Shown here: in pieces, positions 9,952 to 18,934 of the stretch
How positions within the stretch are numbered: position 1 is the first letter of the stretch
Layout: the number at the start of each line of letters is the position of its first letter
Source: Streptomyces venezuelae
Lineage (GTDB): Bacteria; Actinomycetota; Actinomycetes; Streptomycetales; Streptomycetaceae
Length of the DNA: 64,000 bases
NCBI RefSeq assembly: GCF_008642375.1
Contig: NZ_CP029194.1
Location: forward strand, 1,178,001-1,242,000
Reading direction: 5' to 3'
The notes under the pieces: generated by a model
Told to the model about the DNA's origin: nothing
What the model saw: the letters and a program-made list of their open reading frames with translations, nothing else
Databases searched by the model: none
Made by a program: the position numbers and the translations under genes

Positions 9952-12687
9952 TCAGGCGGGGAGGTGGTCGCCGACCAGGGCGAGGTTCTGGATGGCGGCC
10001 AGGCCGTACAGGGCCGTGGTGTTGGTGCTGATCCACAGGTTCTCGTAGCCGGGTTCGAGTGCGGCGGAGCCCTGGACGGGCGTCTTGTCCCAGACCATGG
10101 CCGCCGTGTAGCCGTCGCTCCTGTCGAACTTGGCCCAGGCGCGCGCGGCGAGCTTGGCATCGCCCAACTGGGCTGCTGCGTAGGCGTCCTGGCGTGAGTG
10201 GCCCTGGAAGAGGAGGAGGGTGCCGAAGTTCTTGCCGTAGCGGGCGGCCTGTTCGGTCTTGGAGGCGTTGAAGTAGCGGCAGTAGTCGAGCCAGGCGGCC
10301 TTGAACTGCGGCATGTCGACGAGGTCGATGAGCTCGGCGCACATCTCGACGAGGCCGAACATGGCGGAGAGGTGGGAGACGCCGACGACGGGTTCGGTCG
10401 CGACGGCGAAGCGGCCGGTGTCGAGGTCGTAGAGACCGGTGCCCTGGACGAAGCCGTTGGGCTGGGCGGCGATGGTCTCCATGGTGGAGCGCAGCCGGGC
10501 CTCGGCCTTGGCGGCCTTGGGGCCGCCCCGCTCCCACTCGGTGAGCCAGGCGGCGGCGAGACCGCTCCAGTCGGTGCCGAAGCCGATGGAGAGGGCGTGG
10601 CGGTCGGGCGTGTACGGCTCGGTGCGGATCTTGCGGATGGGGTCGAGGACGAGGAAGGTCTCGTCGGAGTCGACGAGGTCGTGCATGAGGTCGCCGACGC
10701 GTTCGTCGGCGGTGAGGAAGTAGTACGGACGCCGGTACACGGCGGTGGAGATGCGCTGCTGCTTGGCGCTGCAGGCGAAGTGCTGGACGCCGTGGCGGGT
10801 GCCGAGTCCCGCCCACTGTCCGATGTGGTAGACGTCGACCTCGCCGGTGTGGCGGGTCATCGCCTCGGCGAAGCGGAAGACGTCGGCGCGGCCGGAGCGC
10901 AGGTAGGCGTACCAGAGCCAGAGGTCGGGCGACAGCTCGGAGTTGTCCCAGGCGTAGCCGCCGACGTCGTACCGCCACTGGTGCCGGTCCTCGTCGTAGG
11001 TGTGCATGATGTCGCCGTAGTCCCAGAAGCCGTACCAACGGCGCTGCTCCGCCTGGTCCTTGTAGTAGGTGAAGAGGTAGTCGAGGTGGTCCTCGATCTT
11101 CGCCTTGGCGGGGGTGGAGCGGTCGACGGGCGAGAAGAGTCCGCCGAACACCCGTGCGCGGACGAGGTCTTCGGGGGCGACGGCGAGCTGCGGCGGGGTG
11201 CCGACGGCGGCGGACTGGGCGACGAGGGTCTCGGCGGCGGGGGTGGCGGCGTTGGCCCAGAACATGAGCTCGCTGGTGCGGGCGATGCCGTACGGGGTGC
11301 CGAACCCGGGCTGGTAGTCCTCGTAGGTGATGTTCAGCCCTTCGAGCTGCTCGGGGAAGGCGTCCTGGCCCATGCCGTCGTGGTAGAAGCGCAGGTCCAT
11401 GGGCTGGGCCTCGGGCGACCAGAGCCAGAGGGTGACCTCGGCCTCGTCCCCCGCGGCTCCCCGGATGTCGAGCTGGGCGGGGTGCTTCTGCCAGAAGTCC
11501 CGCAGGCCGAAGGAGAGTCCGCCGGTCACGCCGCCGACGTAGCCGAAGCCGTTCGCTCGGCGGCCGCCGCCGGCCGGGATCCAGCCGTGTCCTGCCTTGG
11601 TCCGCTTGCGCAGGGCGAAGCCGTCGGCGGAGAGCTGCGAGAGGGTGTAGTCGCCCCAGGTGGGGACGTACTGCATCCGGGTCGTGACGCGCTGGTCCCA
11701 GGTGGCGGGGTCGGGCAGCTTCTCGCCCTTGACCTGGGCCGTGCGGACGGCGGCGCCGGGGTCGCGGCGCAGGCCCGTGATGCCCTGGACGGCCTCGGTG
11801 AGGAAGCCCGCGCCCTCGCCGGCGAGGCGGACGTGCCGGTCGTAGGCGGCGTCGCGCATGGGGACGGTGAAGCGGACGCCGAGCCCGCGGATGAAGTCCT
11901 TGTTCTGGTCGCCGTCGTAGGTGATGGTGTGGACCATGCGGAAGGACTCGGAGCCCGCGTAGAAGTAGAGGCGCACGGAGAACGGCAGCCAACTGCGGCT
12001 GCCCTTGCGGTGCTTGCCGTCGATGCGGACCACGGCCCGGACGGGACCGTTCTGCTCGACGGTGGCGCCGGAGATCTCGCCGTCGAACCGCTCCCACTTG
12101 GCGTTGCCCTGGTCGCCGTCGTCGAGGTCGCTCTGGCGGAGCAGGACGAGCCGGCCGTCGGTGGCGATCTTCACTCCGTCGCGGGTGACGGACTCGACGA
12201 GCTTGCCGCCGTCCTTGGAGACGACGGCCCGGACGGTGCCGGTGTCGACGGTGATCCGGCGACCCGTCTCGGTGACGGAGACGGTCTTCGTGGCGGTGGC
12301 GGGGGTCCCGGGGGCGAGGGTGAACCGCTCGGCCCCGGCGGCCTCGGGCCCGACGGCGTGCGCGGTCCACTTGAGGGAGCCGTCGGGCCAGCGGGCGGTG
12401 GTCCAGGTCTGCACGGGGACGGCGGCGCCGTCGGCGGTGGTGAGCGCGAAGGCCTGGTCGCCGGGGTGGACGCCCTGGGGCCAGGCGGCCCCGAAGGTCG
12501 ACCCGGCCGCCGCCCCGAGCCCACCGGGCTCCAGCCACGCGACGGTGGAGGGCCGGTCGGCCGCGGGGGTCTCGGCGGGCACGGCGGCGGCCTGGGCGTC
12601 CCCGCGCCCGAGAGCCCAACTGAACTGCGCGGCGGCACCGGCGACGGCGGCGGCCTTGAGGAGGGAGCGACGAGGTAGAGAGGACAC
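9952..12687 (-). CDS. Exo-rhamnogalacturonan lyase-like protein (PL26 type), Tat-exported
   Basis: The 911-residue product starts with a Tat signal (LPRRSLLKAAAVAGAAAQFSW). The body has an N-terminal beta-rich domain and a large helical domain (for example WYGFWDYGDIMHTYDEDRHQW, YHIGQWAGLGTRHGVQHF). This layout matches proteins annotated as the exo-rhamnogalacturonan lyase family (PL26), which release unsaturated disaccharides from rhamnogalacturonan-I. The GTG start is preceded by GGAG at about 7 nt; a longer frame continues upstream but is repeat DNA. The family call rests on overall resemblance and operon context with the acetylesterase; catalytic residues were not assigned. Confidence 0.75.
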   Translation of the reverse strand: MSSLPRRSLLKAAAVAGAAAQFSWALGRGDAQAAAVPAETPAADRPSTVAWLEPGGLGAAAGSTFGAAWPQGVHPGDQAFALTTADGAAVPVQTWTTARWPDGSLKWTAHAVGPEAAGAERFTLAPGTPATATKTVSVTETGRRITVDTGTVRAVVSKDGGKLVESVTRDGVKIATDGRLVLLRQSDLDDGDQGNAKWERFDGEISGATVEQNGPVRAVVRIDGKHRKGSRSWLPFSVRLYFYAGSESFRMVHTITYDGDQNKDFIRGLGVRFTVPMRDAAYDRHVRLAGEGAGFLTEAVQGITGLRRDPGAAVRTAQVKGEKLPDPATWDQRVTTRMQYVPTWGDYTLSQLSADGFALRKRTKAGHGWIPAGGGRRANGFGYVGGVTGGLSFGLRDFWQKHPAQLDIRGAAGDEAEVTLWLWSPEAQPMDLRFYHDGMGQDAFPEQLEGLNITYEDYQPGFGTPYGIARTSELMFWANAATPAAETLVAQSAAVGTPPQLAVAPEDLVRARVFGGLFSPVDRSTPAKAKIEDHLDYLFTYYKDQAEQRRWYGFWDYGDIMHTYDEDRHQWRYDVGGYAWDNSELSPDLWLWYAYLRSGRADVFRFAEAMTRHTGEVDVYHIGQWAGLGTRHGVQHFACSAKQQRISTAVYRRPYYFLTADERVGDLMHDLVDSDETFLVLDPIRKIRTEPYTPDRHALSIGFGTDWSGLAAAWLTEWERGGPKAAKAEARLRSTMETIAAQPNGFVQGTGLYDLDTGRFAVATEPVVGVSHLSAMFGLVEMCAELIDLVDMPQFKAAWLDYCRYFNASKTEQAARYGKNFGTLLLFQGHSRQDAYAAAQLGDAKLAARAWAKFDRSDGYTAAMVWDKTPVQGSAALEPGYENLWISTNTTALYGLAAIQNLALVGDHLPA

Positions 12688-12860
12688 GGAATCTCCTTTC
12701 AGGGGCACGCCCGAGGGCGTGCCTGCGGAAGCGGGGGGATGGGGGCCGCCTCGGACGGCGCGGCCGTGGCGGCACGGGGCGGCGGAGCTGGGGACACCTG
12801 GGCCCACCCCCGTACGAGCACGGGGAACCCGGCCCACACGGGCGGGACACGCGGGCCCCC

Positions 12861-13262
12861 GTGTGGGCATTCGTCCCGCTGGGGCTGGGGGTCCCCTCTG
12901 GGGGAGGGTGGGCTCACGGGACGGCGCCCTTCGCGGGCGCCTCCGCCCCCTGCACCGGCCCGCGCCACCAGCGAGCCGAGCACCGGGTGCGGGTCCAGGC
13001 GCGGAAGCCTCTGGCGCCGGCAGGGGCGCCGTCCCGTTGTGCCCACCCTCCCCCAGAGGGGGGACCCCATCCCCAGCGGAACGACTGCCCACAACGGGGG
13101 TGGGGCACCGCCGTAGTGAACGGGACCCGACCCGGCAGCACACTGCCCACAACGGGGGTGGGGCACCGCCGTGGCGGGCGGGACCCGACCCCGCGGAACG
13201 ACTGCCCACAATGGGGGGGGGTGGGGTGCCGCCCCAGCGGGCGGGCTCCCAGCCGGCGGAAC
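12861..13262. repeat. Inverted-repeat and direct-repeat block
   Basis: The gene-free stretch from about 12690 to 13338 contains a structured repeat. An arm at about 12861-12930 is an imperfect inverted copy of about 13024-13095, around a loop of about 93 bp. The right arm passes into three direct units sharing ACTGCCCACAA followed by GGGGTGGGG, starting at 13084, 13142 and 13201 (spacing 58 and 59 bp). The third unit has a longer G run. No transposase or coding gene is visible; short frames on both strands simply read through the repeats. It looks like the dispersed GC-rich palindromic intergenic repeats of Streptomyces. Confidence 0.75.
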
Positions 13263-13338
13263 TGGTGCCGGGGTGGACCCAGGGACCGGGGCCGCGGCCT
13301 GGCGCGACCGGGAAGGGTCGCGGCCCCTGGAGTCGAGG

Positions 13339-13932
13339 TCAGGCCGGGACCGCCCTCCGGTGTTCGGCTGCCGTCGTGGCGGCGACGAGGATGCCGACGG
13401 CCGGCAGGGCCAGAGGGGCGGAGAACCAGGCCGACGCGGCGATCACCGCCAGACCGCACACCACGAGCAGGGAGCCCGCGGGGTCGCGCAACGCCCGGCG
13501 GGCCGCCGGGCCGAGGAGGGCCCGCCAGCGCAGCCCCGGCCGCCAGGCCGTTGCCGCCCGCAGGACGGTGACCGTCAGCCAGATCGCCGCGAGGATCGCG
13601 AGGGTGCCGGCCGCCTTTCCCCCGGGCACGGGCAGCGCCCGTACGAGAGCGAGGTCGGCGCCCGCCAGGGCGAGCGCCGCCCCGTAGGCGACCCCCGCGG
13701 CCCAGCCCCCGCCCCGCAGGGCGGCCCGCAGATCGGCCGCGAAGAACCGCAGGCCCGCCTGCTCGTCGCCGGTCCAGCGCCGCAGGTGCCCCGCGCCGGC
13801 GGCGAGCGCAGCCGGCAGCGTCACCAGGGGCAGCGCGGCGACGGCGATCCACACCCCCACCAGGAGGCACTCGGCGAAGACCCCGAACCCCGCCAGGAAC
13901 CGGCCCTTCGGACCACGGCCGCGCGCGCTCAT
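13339..13932 (-). CDS. DUF624 / YesL-family membrane protein
   Basis: The 197-residue product has about five membrane helices and the FAECLLVGVWIAVAALPLVTLPAALAAG-type N-terminus typical of YesL/DUF624 proteins. These are often encoded with sugar ABC importers for pectin-derived or plant oligosaccharides. Its ATG overlaps the upstream permease stop by 4 nt, placing it last in the four-gene importer operon. Its exact role is not known; an accessory role in uptake is inferred from repeated co-occurrence. Confidence 0.85.
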   Translation of the reverse strand: MSARGRGPKGRFLAGFGVFAECLLVGVWIAVAALPLVTLPAALAAGAGHLRRWTGDEQAGLRFFAADLRAALRGGGWAAGVAYGAALALAGADLALVRALPVPGGKAAGTLAILAAIWLTVTVLRAATAWRPGLRWRALLGPAARRALRDPAGSLLVVCGLAVIAASAWFSAPLALPAVGILVAATTAAEHRRAVPA

Positions 13933-14774
13933 CCCTTGAGGCCCGACGTGGCCATGCCGTCGATGAGGTAGCGCTGGAAGGCGAGGAAGAAGGCGACCAC
14001 CGGGAGCAGCGCCACCAGCGACATCGCGATCATGCCGCCGTAGTTGGCGACGCCGTCCTGGTCGACGAACATCTTCAGGCCGAGCGAGACCGTGTACTTC
14101 TCGGGTTCGTTGAGGTAGATCAGCGGGCCCATGAAGTCGTTCCACGCGTTGATGAACGTGAAGATCGCGCTGGTGATGAGGGCGGGCCGGCACAGCGGCA
14201 GCACGATCGACCAGTACGTCCGCAGGTGCCCGCAGCCGTCGAGGCGGGCGGCCTCGTCGAGCTCCTTCGGCAGTCCGCGCATGAACTGGAGCATCAGGAA
14301 GACGAAGAAGGCGTCCGTCGCCAGGTACTTGCCGAGCAGCAACGGCGTGTAGGTGTTGATCAGTTCGAGCTTCTGGAAGAGCACGTACTGCGGGATGAGC
14401 AGCACATGGTACGGCAGGAGCAGCGTGCCGATCATCAGGGTGAAGAGCACTCCGCGTCCGGCGAAGCCGATCTTGGCGAAGGCGTACGCGGCGAGCGAGC
14501 TGGAGATCAGCACGCCCACCACCGAACCGACGGCCAGGAAGAGGGAGTTGCCGAAGAAGGTGGAGATGGGGATGTCGGCGATGCCGTCGGCGAGCCGCCG
14601 GTAGTTGTCGGTGATGGGGTCGGCGGGGAAGAGGGTCAGGCTGCCGACGATCTCGTCGTTCGGCTTGAAGGAGCCACCGATCACCCACACCACGGGGTAG
14701 AGGATGACGGCGAGCACGGCCAGGGACCCGAGGTGCCAGGCGACCGAGGCCTTGTCGATGCGCGTGAGGCTCAT
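13929..14774 (-). CDS. Carbohydrate ABC transporter permease (MalG type)
   Basis: The 281-residue protein has six predicted membrane helices and the permease coupling motif near residue 180 (ELDEAARLDGCGHLRTYWSIVLPLCRPA), which contacts the ATPase. It pairs with the MalF-type permease upstream, overlapping it by 4 nt, and with the binding protein. No ATPase gene is present; Streptomyces importers of this class usually share MsiK. The likely substrate is a pectin-derived oligosaccharide, from the surrounding genes. Confidence 0.93.
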   Translation of the reverse strand: MSLTRIDKASVAWHLGSLAVLAVILYPVVWVIGGSFKPNDEIVGSLTLFPADPITDNYRRLADGIADIPISTFFGNSLFLAVGSVVGVLISSSLAAYAFAKIGFAGRGVLFTLMIGTLLLPYHVLLIPQYVLFQKLELINTYTPLLLGKYLATDAFFVFLMLQFMRGLPKELDEAARLDGCGHLRTYWSIVLPLCRPALITSAIFTFINAWNDFMGPLIYLNEPEKYTVSLGLKMFVDQDGVANYGGMIAMSLVALLPVVAFFLAFQRYLIDGMATSGLKG

Positions 14775-15793
14775 CGGGCCCCCTCCTCGTAGTGCACCCA
14801 GCGCCGCTGGGACCAGAACAGCACCGCGGTGACCAGGCCGACGGCGAGCAGAAGCATCCAGGCCATCGCCGAGGCGAGACCCATCCGGCTGTTCTCGAAG
14901 CCCTGGATGTAGAGGTAGCAGGTGTAGACGAGCGTGCCGTCGGCCGGCCCGCAGGCGTTGCCCTGGCTGCCGATGATGTAGGCGGAGCCGAAGATCTGGA
15001 AGGAGTGGATGGTCTCCAGGAGGACGTTGAAGAAGAGCACCGGGGAGATCATCGGCAGCGTGATGTGCCAGAACCTCCGCCACGGGCTCGCCCCGTCGAC
15101 CTGTGCCGCCTCGTACAACTCCCTTGGCACCTGCTTGAGTCCGGCCAGGAAGATGACCATGGGGGCGCCGAACTGCCAGACGGTCAGCGCGACCAGGGCG
15201 TAGATGATGCGGTCGGGGTCGCCGATCCAGCCGCCGGCGTCCAGGCCGAAGACCCGCTGGGCGCGGTCGACGGCGGCGCCGTCGGAGAAGATCGCGCGCC
15301 AGACGATGGCGATGGAGACGCTCGCGCCGATGAGCGAGGGCGCGTAGAACGCGGCCCGGTAGAAGCCCTGTCCGCGCCGGCTCTGGTTGAGCAGCAGGGC
15401 GACGCCGAGCGCGGCGGCCAGTTTCAGCGGGGTGCCGATCACCACGTACCAGCCGGTGATCTCGACGGAGGTGCGCCAGCGGGGGTCGCCGAACATCTCG
15501 GTGAAGTTGTCGAGGCCGATCCACTTCGGGGCGTCGAAGAGGTTGTAGTCGGTGAAGGCGAAGTAGAGCGAGGCCACCATGGGACCGGCGGTGAGCAGGA
15601 GGAAGCCCGCGATCCAGGGGGACATGAAGAGATAGCCCGCGAGGTTCTCGCGGCGGGCCCGGTGGGGGCGGGGCGTGCGGCCCGCCGCCCGGGGCGGGCG
15701 CCCGCCGCCGGCCGGGGAGTCCGCGGAGGCGGCTTCCCCGGCGGTGCGGGTCACCGGCACGGGGGTCGGTGCGGAGGTCACGGCGGCGTCCAT
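14771..15793 (-). CDS. Carbohydrate ABC transporter permease (MalF type)
   Basis: The 340-residue product has a long polar, Pro/Ala-rich N-terminus of about 50 residues, then six membrane helices. The coupling motif is ELYEAAQVDGASPWRRFWHITLPMISP. It is coupled to the binding protein by a one-base TGATG overlap and to the second permease by an ATGA overlap. Together the three would import an oligosaccharide across the cytoplasmic membrane. The specific sugar is not shown by sequence alone. Confidence 0.93.
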   Translation of the reverse strand: MDAAVTSAPTPVPVTRTAGEAASADSPAGGGRPPRAAGRTPRPHRARRENLAGYLFMSPWIAGFLLLTAGPMVASLYFAFTDYNLFDAPKWIGLDNFTEMFGDPRWRTSVEITGWYVVIGTPLKLAAALGVALLLNQSRRGQGFYRAAFYAPSLIGASVSIAIVWRAIFSDGAAVDRAQRVFGLDAGGWIGDPDRIIYALVALTVWQFGAPMVIFLAGLKQVPRELYEAAQVDGASPWRRFWHITLPMISPVLFFNVLLETIHSFQIFGSAYIIGSQGNACGPADGTLVYTCYLYIQGFENSRMGLASAMAWMLLLAVGLVTAVLFWSQRRWVHYEEGAR

Positions 15794-17076
15794 CAGGAGG
15801 AGAGCGCCGTCTTCGCCTCGGTGAAGTACTGCTTCACCGCGTCGGCGACCGGCCGCTCCCCGAGGGACATCTCCTCGGCGAGCCGCATGAACGCGGCCTC
15901 GCAGACGTCGGCGCCGGCCGGGTGCGGTGTGATCGGCTCCAGGACGCGGGACTCGACGAGCTGCTTCTCGTACGCGGCGATCTGCTTGCCGACCTCGTCG
16001 GTCGGTACGTACGCCTGGTACTGGGCCTCGGTGGCCGGGACGCCCCGGTCGTACCCCATGATCTTCCCGACCTCGGGGTCGTGGACCATGAAGTCGATGA
16101 ACTGGGCGGCCTCCTTGGGGTGCTCGGTGCGCTTGGAGGCGCTGAGCATGAGGGAGCCGAGGTACTGGCCGGTCTTGCGGCCGTCCGTGGTGGGGATGGG
16201 GGCCAGGCCGTACCGGCTCTTGCCCTCGGCGGTGTAGCGGACGGCGAAGTTGTCCCAGGTGAACTCGCAGCCGGCGAGTTCGGCGGTCACGGCCGACTTG
16301 GGCTTGGCCGGGATGGTCTTCTTCGGGTCGGCGTAGACGCCGGACTTCACCCGCGCCGCGGCCTTGGTCCACCAGTCCGTCAGGTCCGCCTCGGTGAAGC
16401 CGAGGCCGGAGGTGGTGAAGAAGGCCTTGCCCTGCTGGCGCAGGTAGAGGTCGTACAGGTACATGATCCCGTACGGACCCGCGTCGCCGGCCCGGCCCTG
16501 GGTCTGCCGGATCCTGGCGAGGGCCTCGTGGTACTCGTCCCAGGTCCAGCCGGGCTTCGGGCTGACCCCGGCCTTGGTGAAGACGGCCTGGTCGACGACG
16601 AGGGCCATCGAGTTGCTGCCGACGGGGACGCCGAGCAGCTTGCCGTCGACCTCGCCGAACTTCTCCAGGCCGGCCCGGAAGCCGTCGAGGCGGAGGTTCC
16701 CCGCCCCGGCCTGCTCGCGCAGGTCGAGAAGGACGTTCTTCGCGTCGTACTTGCGCAGGAAGCCGATGGCGTTCTGGAAGACGTCCGGCGCGTTGCCGCC
16801 GGACGCCTGGGTGTTGAACTTCTTCCAGAAGTCGGCGTAGGGCTGGAAGTCGGTCTTGATCTTGATCTTCGGGAACTTCTTCTCGAAGAGCGCGATCGAC
16901 TGGTTGATCCGCTTGGCCCGGTCCTCCGAGCCCCACCAGCTGTACCGAAGGGTGACGGTGCCGTCTCCGGAGCCCGAGCCGGTGCCACAGCCCGCCGCGG
17001 TCAGGCCGAGGGCCGCAAGGGAGCCGCCGGCGACCTTCAGCATGCTCCGACGGTCAACAGTGCCTTGAGTGCGCAC
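15793..17076 (-). CDS. Sugar ABC transporter substrate-binding lipoprotein
   Basis: The 427-residue protein has a Tat/lipoprotein signal: DRRSMLKVAGG followed by the lipobox LTAAGC. Its family-1 solute-binding fold (TLRYSWWGSEDRAKRINQSI...) is typical of oligosaccharide-binding lipoproteins. The GTG start has GGAGGA about 6 nt upstream. Two LacI-type palindromes lie within 50 bp upstream of the start. It is first in the importer operon with two permeases and the DUF624 protein, and probably captures rhamnogalacturonan, galactan or arabinan fragments. Confidence 0.92.
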   Translation of the reverse strand: MRTQGTVDRRSMLKVAGGSLAALGLTAAGCGTGSGSGDGTVTLRYSWWGSEDRAKRINQSIALFEKKFPKIKIKTDFQPYADFWKKFNTQASGGNAPDVFQNAIGFLRKYDAKNVLLDLREQAGAGNLRLDGFRAGLEKFGEVDGKLLGVPVGSNSMALVVDQAVFTKAGVSPKPGWTWDEYHEALARIRQTQGRAGDAGPYGIMYLYDLYLRQQGKAFFTTSGLGFTEADLTDWWTKAAARVKSGVYADPKKTIPAKPKSAVTAELAGCEFTWDNFAVRYTAEGKSRYGLAPIPTTDGRKTGQYLGSLMLSASKRTEHPKEAAQFIDFMVHDPEVGKIMGYDRGVPATEAQYQAYVPTDEVGKQIAAYEKQLVESRVLEPITPHPAGADVCEAAFMRLAEEMSLGERPVADAVKQYFTEAKTALSS

Positions 17077-17097
17077 AGTTCGTCCTCCGCGCGTTAA

Positions 17098-17122
17098 TGG
17101 AACGTTTCAGGAAAGCGCTTGC
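17098..17122. promoter_or_regulatory. Two adjacent LacI-type operators before the importer operon
   Basis: TGGAACGTTTCA (one mismatch from a palindrome) is followed after one base by GAAAGCGCTTGC. The second shares its first ten bases with the operator before the galactosidase. Both lie just upstream of the binding-protein gene, in a position to repress it. Confidence 0.6.
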
Positions 17123-17176
17123 TGGGACAAAGTAGGGTCGCCGGCCAGCCACGTCAACGCTTGCGACCGGATCTTC

Positions 17177-17188
17177 CGAAGCGCTTCG
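17177..17188. promoter_or_regulatory. Palindrome CGAAGCGCTTCG between the importer and arabinofuranosidase
   Basis: This perfect 12-bp palindrome has the AAGCGCTT core of the nearby operators. It lies about 100 bp upstream of the binding-protein start and about 50 bp beyond the arabinofuranosidase stop, so it more likely serves the importer promoter. Confidence 0.5.
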
Positions 17189-17236
17189 AATCGAGCGAGG
17201 TGAGGACGCTTGTGAAAGGATTCAACAGGAGCTCTG

Positions 17237-18751
17237 TCAGGCCAGCCGGATGACGTTCCAGGACATCGGCTCCAGGACCGCCCGCAGCAGCCCGTCGTCG
17301 AGCGTCGAGCCGTCCACCGTGTGCGGCAGGACCCGCTCCGGTTCCGCCGCCGTGTTGCGGGCCTCGGGGTCCGCGTCGGCGAGCGCGCTGTGCTCGACGA
17401 CCCGGTCGAGACCTAGCCCGCGCAGGGTCACCTCCAGCGGCAGGGGCGATTCCCGGTCGCGGTTGACGGCGAAGACCGTCACGGTGCCGTCCTCGGCGCG
17501 TACCGCCGTGGCGTGGAGCAGGGGAACCTCCCCGTACTTCGCCGTGGGGTACGCGGGCGAGTCCACGCGGACGTCGAGGACCGTGCCCCGGCCGTGCCGG
17601 GAGGCCTGGGCGAAGGGGAAGAAGGTGGTCTGCCGCCAGGCGGGGCCGCCGGGCTCGGTCATGATCGGGGCGATCACATTGACGAGCTGGGCGAGGCAGG
17701 CCACCGCGACCCGGTCGGCATGGCGCAGCAGCGTGATGACGAGGCTGCCGAGGACGACGGCGTCGGCGACGGTGTAGACGTCCTCCAGGAGCCGTGGGGC
17801 CTCCTGCCAGTCCTCCACCGCGTGCGGGTTGGGCCGGCGCTGGTACCAGACGTTCCACTCGTCGAAGGAGAGCGTCAGCTTCTTCGCGGACTTCAGCCGG
17901 GCGCCGACATGGTCGCAGGTCGCGACAACCTCCTCGATGAAGGCCTCCATCTCGACGGCGGAGGCGAGGAAGGAGTCGCGGTCGCCGTCCACCTCCTCGT
18001 AGTACGCGTGCAGCGAGACGTGGTCCACGACCTCGTACGTCTCCGCCAGGACCGTCGCCTCCCAGGCGGCGAAGGTCGGCAGCCCGCGCGCGGAGCTGCC
18101 GCAGGCGACGAGTTCGAGGTCCGGGTCGATGCTCCGCAGGGCGCGCGCGGTCTGCGCGGCGAGCCTGCCGTACTCCTCGGCGGTCTTCTGGCCGGTCTGC
18201 CAGGTGCCGTCCATCTCGTTGCCCAGGCACCACAGGCGGATGCCGAAGGGGTCCTTGTCGCCGTGGGCGACGCGGCGGTCGGAGAGCTCGGTGCCGCCGG
18301 GGTGGTTGGCGTACTCGACGAGGTCCATGGCCTCGGTGATGCCGCGGGTGCCGAGGTTGATCGCCATCATCGGCTCGGTCTGGGGTCCGGCCTTCCGCAG
18401 GAAGGTCATGAACTCGCTCAGGCCGAAGCGGTTGGTCTCGGTGGACCGCCAGGCGACGTCGAGCCGGCGCGGCCGCTCGTCGACCGGGCCGACGCCGTCC
18501 TCCCAGCGGTGGCCGGAGACGAAGTTGCCGCCGGGGTAGCGGATCGCGGTGACGCCCAGTTCACGGACGAGCTCCAGGACGTCGGTGCGCAGACCGTCCT
18601 CGTCGGCGGCCGGGTGGCCGGGCTCGTGGATGCCGGTGTAGACGCAGCGCCCGAGGTGCTCGACGAAGGAGCCGAAGAGGCGGGGGTCGACGGGGGCGAC
18701 GGTGAAGTCGGGGTCGAGGGTGAAGCGGGCGGTGCGCTCGGGGAGTGACAC
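17237..18751 (-). CDS. Alpha-L-arabinofuranosidase, glycoside hydrolase family 51
   Basis: The 504-residue enzyme removes alpha-L-arabinofuranosyl residues from arabinan or arabinogalactan side chains. GH51 hallmarks are RYPGGNFVSGHRWEDGVGP, the acid/base Glu179 in WCLGNEMDG and the nucleophile Glu298 in SFDEWNVWY. A (beta/alpha)8 barrel is followed by a C-terminal beta domain. No signal peptide is seen, so it should act in the cytoplasm on imported oligosaccharides. The GTG start has an AAGGGAT upstream. Its own palindromic operators suggest control separate from the importer, although the function is complementary. Confidence 0.95.
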   Translation of the reverse strand: MSLPERTARFTLDPDFTVAPVDPRLFGSFVEHLGRCVYTGIHEPGHPAADEDGLRTDVLELVRELGVTAIRYPGGNFVSGHRWEDGVGPVDERPRRLDVAWRSTETNRFGLSEFMTFLRKAGPQTEPMMAINLGTRGITEAMDLVEYANHPGGTELSDRRVAHGDKDPFGIRLWCLGNEMDGTWQTGQKTAEEYGRLAAQTARALRSIDPDLELVACGSSARGLPTFAAWEATVLAETYEVVDHVSLHAYYEEVDGDRDSFLASAVEMEAFIEEVVATCDHVGARLKSAKKLTLSFDEWNVWYQRRPNPHAVEDWQEAPRLLEDVYTVADAVVLGSLVITLLRHADRVAVACLAQLVNVIAPIMTEPGGPAWRQTTFFPFAQASRHGRGTVLDVRVDSPAYPTAKYGEVPLLHATAVRAEDGTVTVFAVNRDRESPLPLEVTLRGLGLDRVVEHSALADADPEARNTAAEPERVLPHTVDGSTLDDGLLRAVLEPMSWNVIRLA

Positions 18752-18760
18752 GCGGATCCC

Positions 18761-18788
18761 TTTCGTTCGAAATATCGACCACTGGTCG
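18761..18788. promoter_or_regulatory. Candidate operators upstream of the arabinofuranosidase
   Basis: TTTCGTTCGAAA (18761-18772) has 5-bp symmetric arms, and CGACCACTGGTCG (18776-18788) has 6-bp arms around one base. Both lie within 40 bp of the start codon. They differ from the GAAAGCGCTT sites, so a different repressor is expected. Confidence 0.45.
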
Positions 18789-18861
18789 TGTGTCCGAACG
18801 AGAAGGTAGGAGCAGGGACTTCGGGCGTCAATGGATCACCGAAGGGGCCGGGCACGCGTGA

Positions 18862-18897
18862 AGGCCGGGCGGCCCCCTCTCGGGGTCCACCCGGCCT
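18862..18897 (-). terminator. Terminator-like hairpin after the GH48 gene
   Basis: AGGCCGGG and CCCGGCCT pair around an inner CCCC/GGGG stem, about 38 bp downstream of the GH48 stop codon on its strand. No T-run follows, as is usual in high-GC actinobacteria. Confidence 0.55.
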
Positions 18898-18934
18898 CGT
18901 CGCACGCGGAGCCGTCTCCATGCGGGGCGGGCTG

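Noticed and set aside
10198..12678. 826-codon plus-strand frame opposite the exo-lyase gene
   Set aside because: The sequence is Gly/Val/Glu-rich low complexity, typical of the antisense of high-GC genes, and the opposite strand has a Tat signal and structured domains.
12688..13209. Upstream extension of the exo-lyase frame through the repeat block
   Set aside because: The extension reads repetitive GC-rich DNA. A Tat signal and ribosome-binding site mark the start at 12687.
13024..13262. CRISPR array
   Set aside because: The units repeat as whole 58-59 bp blocks without unique spacers, only three are present, and no cas genes are near.
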